Shown here: positions 6,359 through 8,055 of the stretch, piece by piece
How the letters are laid out: the number at the start of each line of letters is the position of its first letter
How positions within the stretch are numbered: position 1 is the stretch's first letter
Assembly (NCBI GenBank): GCA_051646105.1
Contig: JBOFCO010000182.1
Span: forward strand, 1-8,055
Source: JBOFCO01 sp051646105
GTDB lineage: Bacteria > Pseudomonadota > Alphaproteobacteria > Rhodobacterales > Rhodobacteraceae
DNA: 8,055 nucleotides
Direction: 5' to 3'
Position numbers and translations under genes: made by a program
Notes under the pieces: model-generated
What the model was told of the DNA's origin: nothing
The model's input: only the letters and a program-made list of their open reading frames with translations
Databases searched by the model: none

Positions 6359-7404
6359 TGACCGGCAGCGCCGTGCCGCAGGTGTTTGGCAGCTATCGCG
6401 GTAAGGATGTGCATCAGGTCAAGCTTGGCCGCCCCGATGGTCTGCAGGCAAAAGTCATGACCTGGGGCGCAGTGCTTTGCGATCTGTCCCTTCCGCGGCG
6501 TGACGGCACGCGCCTGCCGCTGACGCTTGGATTTGATACTTTTGATCCCTATCCGACCCATTCGCCCTATTTCGGCGCCGTTGTGGGCCGCTATGCCAAT
6601 CGCATTGGGGGCGGCCAGTATAGCCATGCCGGACGCACTTATCGGCTTGATCGAAACGAAGCGGCAAAGACCACGTTGCACGGGGGTACCGAAGGCTTTG
6701 CCTGCAGGCTCTGGCAGATTGCCGACATCAGTGATGAAAGCGTCGCCCTGACACTGAACTCCGCAGACGGCGATCAGGGCTTTCCCGGAACTCTTGAGGT
6801 GAGGTGCACCTATAAGGTCACGGCAGATAGCAAGTTTGAGGTTGATTTCCGCGCGACAACCGATGCAGCCACGCCGGTCAACCTCTCCCAGCATGCCTAT
6901 TTCAACCTGGATGGCGGCCACGACACCGCAGACCACCAACTGCAGATCTTCGCAGCGGCCTATACGCCTGTCGGCGATGATCAGATACCGACCGGCAGTA
7001 AAGAAGCCGTTGCAGGTACGGCTTTCGACTTTCGGCAGGCAAGGACGCTGCACGACCTCTCGCATCCATTCGATCACAACTTTGTTCTGATGAATTCATG
7101 CTTCTGTGAAAACGGTCTGCAGAAAGCTGCGCTTCTGACGTCGCAAAAGTCAGGTATCCGCATGTTGGTCGAAACCACCAAGCCGGGCCTGCAATTCTAT
7201 GACGGCGATCACATCAATGTCGCCGTTGCAGGTCACGGCGGCAGGGCATATCGGTCGAAAGCAGGGCTTTGTCTGGAAACGCAGTTCTATCCGGACAGTC
7301 CAAATCAGCCCACATTTCCCGACAGCATTCTGCGTCCCGACGGTGTTTATGCGCATCGCACCGTGTTCTCATTCGAAGACATGGGTGGAAATGGCAGTTG
7401 CTGA
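6358..7404 (+). CDS. galM: Aldose 1-epimerase (mutarotase, GalM family)
   Basis: A 348-residue cytoplasmic enzyme that interconverts the alpha and beta anomers of free aldoses. No export signal is seen. The catalytic set is complete: His108 in TTLHGG, His179 in NLSQHAYFNL (acid) and Glu307 in CLETQFYPDSPNQP (base). The substrate-binding YANRI (79-83) and Asp239 of DHNF are also present. Length matches GalM (about 340-350). GGAGG (6346-6350) is 7 nt before the ATG at 6358. An ATG one codon earlier (6355) overlaps the permease stop as ATGA but would leave a 4-nt spacer, so either is possible. As last gene of the transport operon it probably equilibrates the imported sugar; if that sugar arrives as a furanose, ring opening here would speed its change to the pyranose used by kinases or dehydrogenases. 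The exact sugar cannot be read from the sequence. Confidence 0.93.
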   Translation: MTGSAVPQVFGSYRGKDVHQVKLGRPDGLQAKVMTWGAVLCDLSLPRRDGTRLPLTLGFDTFDPYPTHSPYFGAVVGRYANRIGGGQYSHAGRTYRLDRNEAAKTTLHGGTEGFACRLWQIADISDESVALTLNSADGDQGFPGTLEVRCTYKVTADSKFEVDFRATTDAATPVNLSQHAYFNLDGGHDTADHQLQIFAAAYTPVGDDQIPTGSKEAVAGTAFDFRQARTLHDLSHPFDHNFVLMNSCFCENGLQKAALLTSQKSGIRMLVETTKPGLQFYDGDHINVAVAGHGGRAYRSKAGLCLETQFYPDSPNQPTFPDSILRPDGVYAHRTVFSFEDMGGNGSC

Positions 7405-7460
7405 ACGAGCAGCGACCGCTTTGGTGATGCAGCGCCGCCGCAGGTGTTATTGCGTGAGTA
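7405..7460. other. Short convergent gap between galM and ndh
   Basis: 56 nt between two convergent stop codons. I see no stem with a T-tract on either strand and no small gene, so transcription end points are not apparent. Confidence 0.5.
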
Positions 7461-8055
7461 CTATTCCGTGCGGGTGTCGGACCCCTGCGTGATCAGCCGG
7501 GCGCTGTGCTGGCCGGTGAGGTAGGTCCAGAGCCAGCTCCAGGCGACTGCCGTACGGCTGCGGGTTCCGATGAGAAAGAAGATATGCGCGATCCCCCAGA
7601 CCCACCACGCAGGCGCGCCGCGCAGTCTAAGACGGCCCATATGGACCACCGCCGCCCCCTTGCCGATGGTCGCCAGATTGCCCTGATGGCGATACCGGAA
7701 TGCACCTGTCCCTGCCTTGCGGCCGAGGCGGTCACCAATCACCCTTGCGACATAAGCACCCTGCTGCTTGGCAGCGGGGGCGATGCCGGGCACCGGCTGC
7801 CCCTCAGACGTGGTGACGGCAGCAGTGTCGCCGATGACAAAGACGTCGGGGCGGCCAGGCAGCGTCAGGTCGGACTGAACCCGCACACGCCCTGCGCGAT
7901 CGCCTTCCACGTCCAGCCATGCGGCAGCAGGCGATGCGGCAACCCCGGCCGCCCAGACAGCAGTTCGGCAGGGTATGAATTCGTCACCGATACGCAGCCC
8001 TTCAGCGTCGATATGCGTCACCGGCTTGCCAAGCCAAAGCTCGACACCCCGGCGC
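7461..8055 (-). CDS. ndh: Type II NADH:quinone oxidoreductase, C-terminal part (5' end outside window)
   Basis: The last 197 codons of a flavoprotein that oxidises NADH and reduces membrane quinone without pumping protons. The frame runs open to the window edge (RRGVELWLGKPVTHIDAEGL), so a GTG at 8021 is internal, not the start. Seen: the VWAAGVAASP turn after the NADH-binding half, VFVIGDTAAV (the Asp that holds the FAD ribityl or phosphate part in this fold), and PAAKQQGAYVA, matching the AQxAxQ-type quinone-site element of NDH-2. The C-terminal HQGNLATIGKGAAVV block is followed by the Trp- and Phe-rich segment WWVWGIAHIFFLIG that anchors NDH-2 to the membrane face. These C-terminal blocks separate it from ferredoxin or thioredoxin reductases. 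It converges on galM with 56 nt between and shows no link to the sugar locus. Normal length is about 400-440 residues, so nearly half is visible. Confidence 0.9.
   Translation of the reverse strand, partial: RRGVELWLGKPVTHIDAEGLRIGDEFIPCRTAVWAAGVAASPAAAWLDVEGDRAGRVRVQSDLTLPGRPDVFVIGDTAAVTTSEGQPVPGIAPAAKQQGAYVARVIGDRLGRKAGTGAFRYRHQGNLATIGKGAAVVHMGRLRLRGAPAWWVWGIAHIFFLIGTRSRTAVAWSWLWTYLTGQHSARLITQGSDTRTE

Noticed and set aside
6250..7077. 275-codon minus-strand open frame across galM
   Set aside because: Opposite a mutarotase with all catalytic residues intact; no domain recognisable.

Overview
The window is GC-rich, densely coded DNA that looks alphaproteobacterial, most likely Rhodobacterales. 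That placement rests on codon and protein style plus gene content and was not checked by a search. It holds one complete sugar-uptake locus between two unrelated housekeeping genes that run off the window edges. No rRNA, tRNA, CRISPR array, insertion sequence or phage gene is visible.

Layout: (1) At the left edge is the C-terminal third of a branched-chain amino acid aminotransferase (ilvE, + strand). (2) Next is a LacI/GalR-family regulator on the minus strand. (3) Between the regulator and the transport genes lies a divergent intergenic region of about 190 bp. It is strikingly AT-rich at its centre and carries a 10-bp inverted repeat and a 12-bp near-direct repeat, the best candidates for promoter and operator. 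(4) On the plus strand follow a Tat-signal periplasmic sugar-binding protein, a 200-nt gene-free gap full of hairpins, a two-domain sugar ABC ATPase, two paralogous membrane permeases and a cytoplasmic aldose 1-epimerase. The last four are packed with 8-nt and about 4-nt overlaps. (5) Converging from the right edge is the C-terminal part of a type II NADH dehydrogenase (ndh, minus strand).

How it works together: binding protein, one double ATPase and two different permeases match the architecture and motifs of the E. coli YtfQ-YtfR-YtfT-YjfF galactofuranose importer. Relatives of that system take up other sugars in furanose form (arabinofuranose, fructose). The mutarotase in the same operon would equilibrate the imported sugar so that cytoplasmic enzymes can use it, and the divergent LacI-type protein is the likely local regulator. 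No catabolic enzyme is present, so the substrate stays open.

This is a recognisable type of system rather than a new one. The points most worth a second look are the regulator's atypical hinge together with AT-rich repeats lacking the usual central CG, the structured gap behind the binding-protein gene, and the furanose-uptake plus mutarotase logic.
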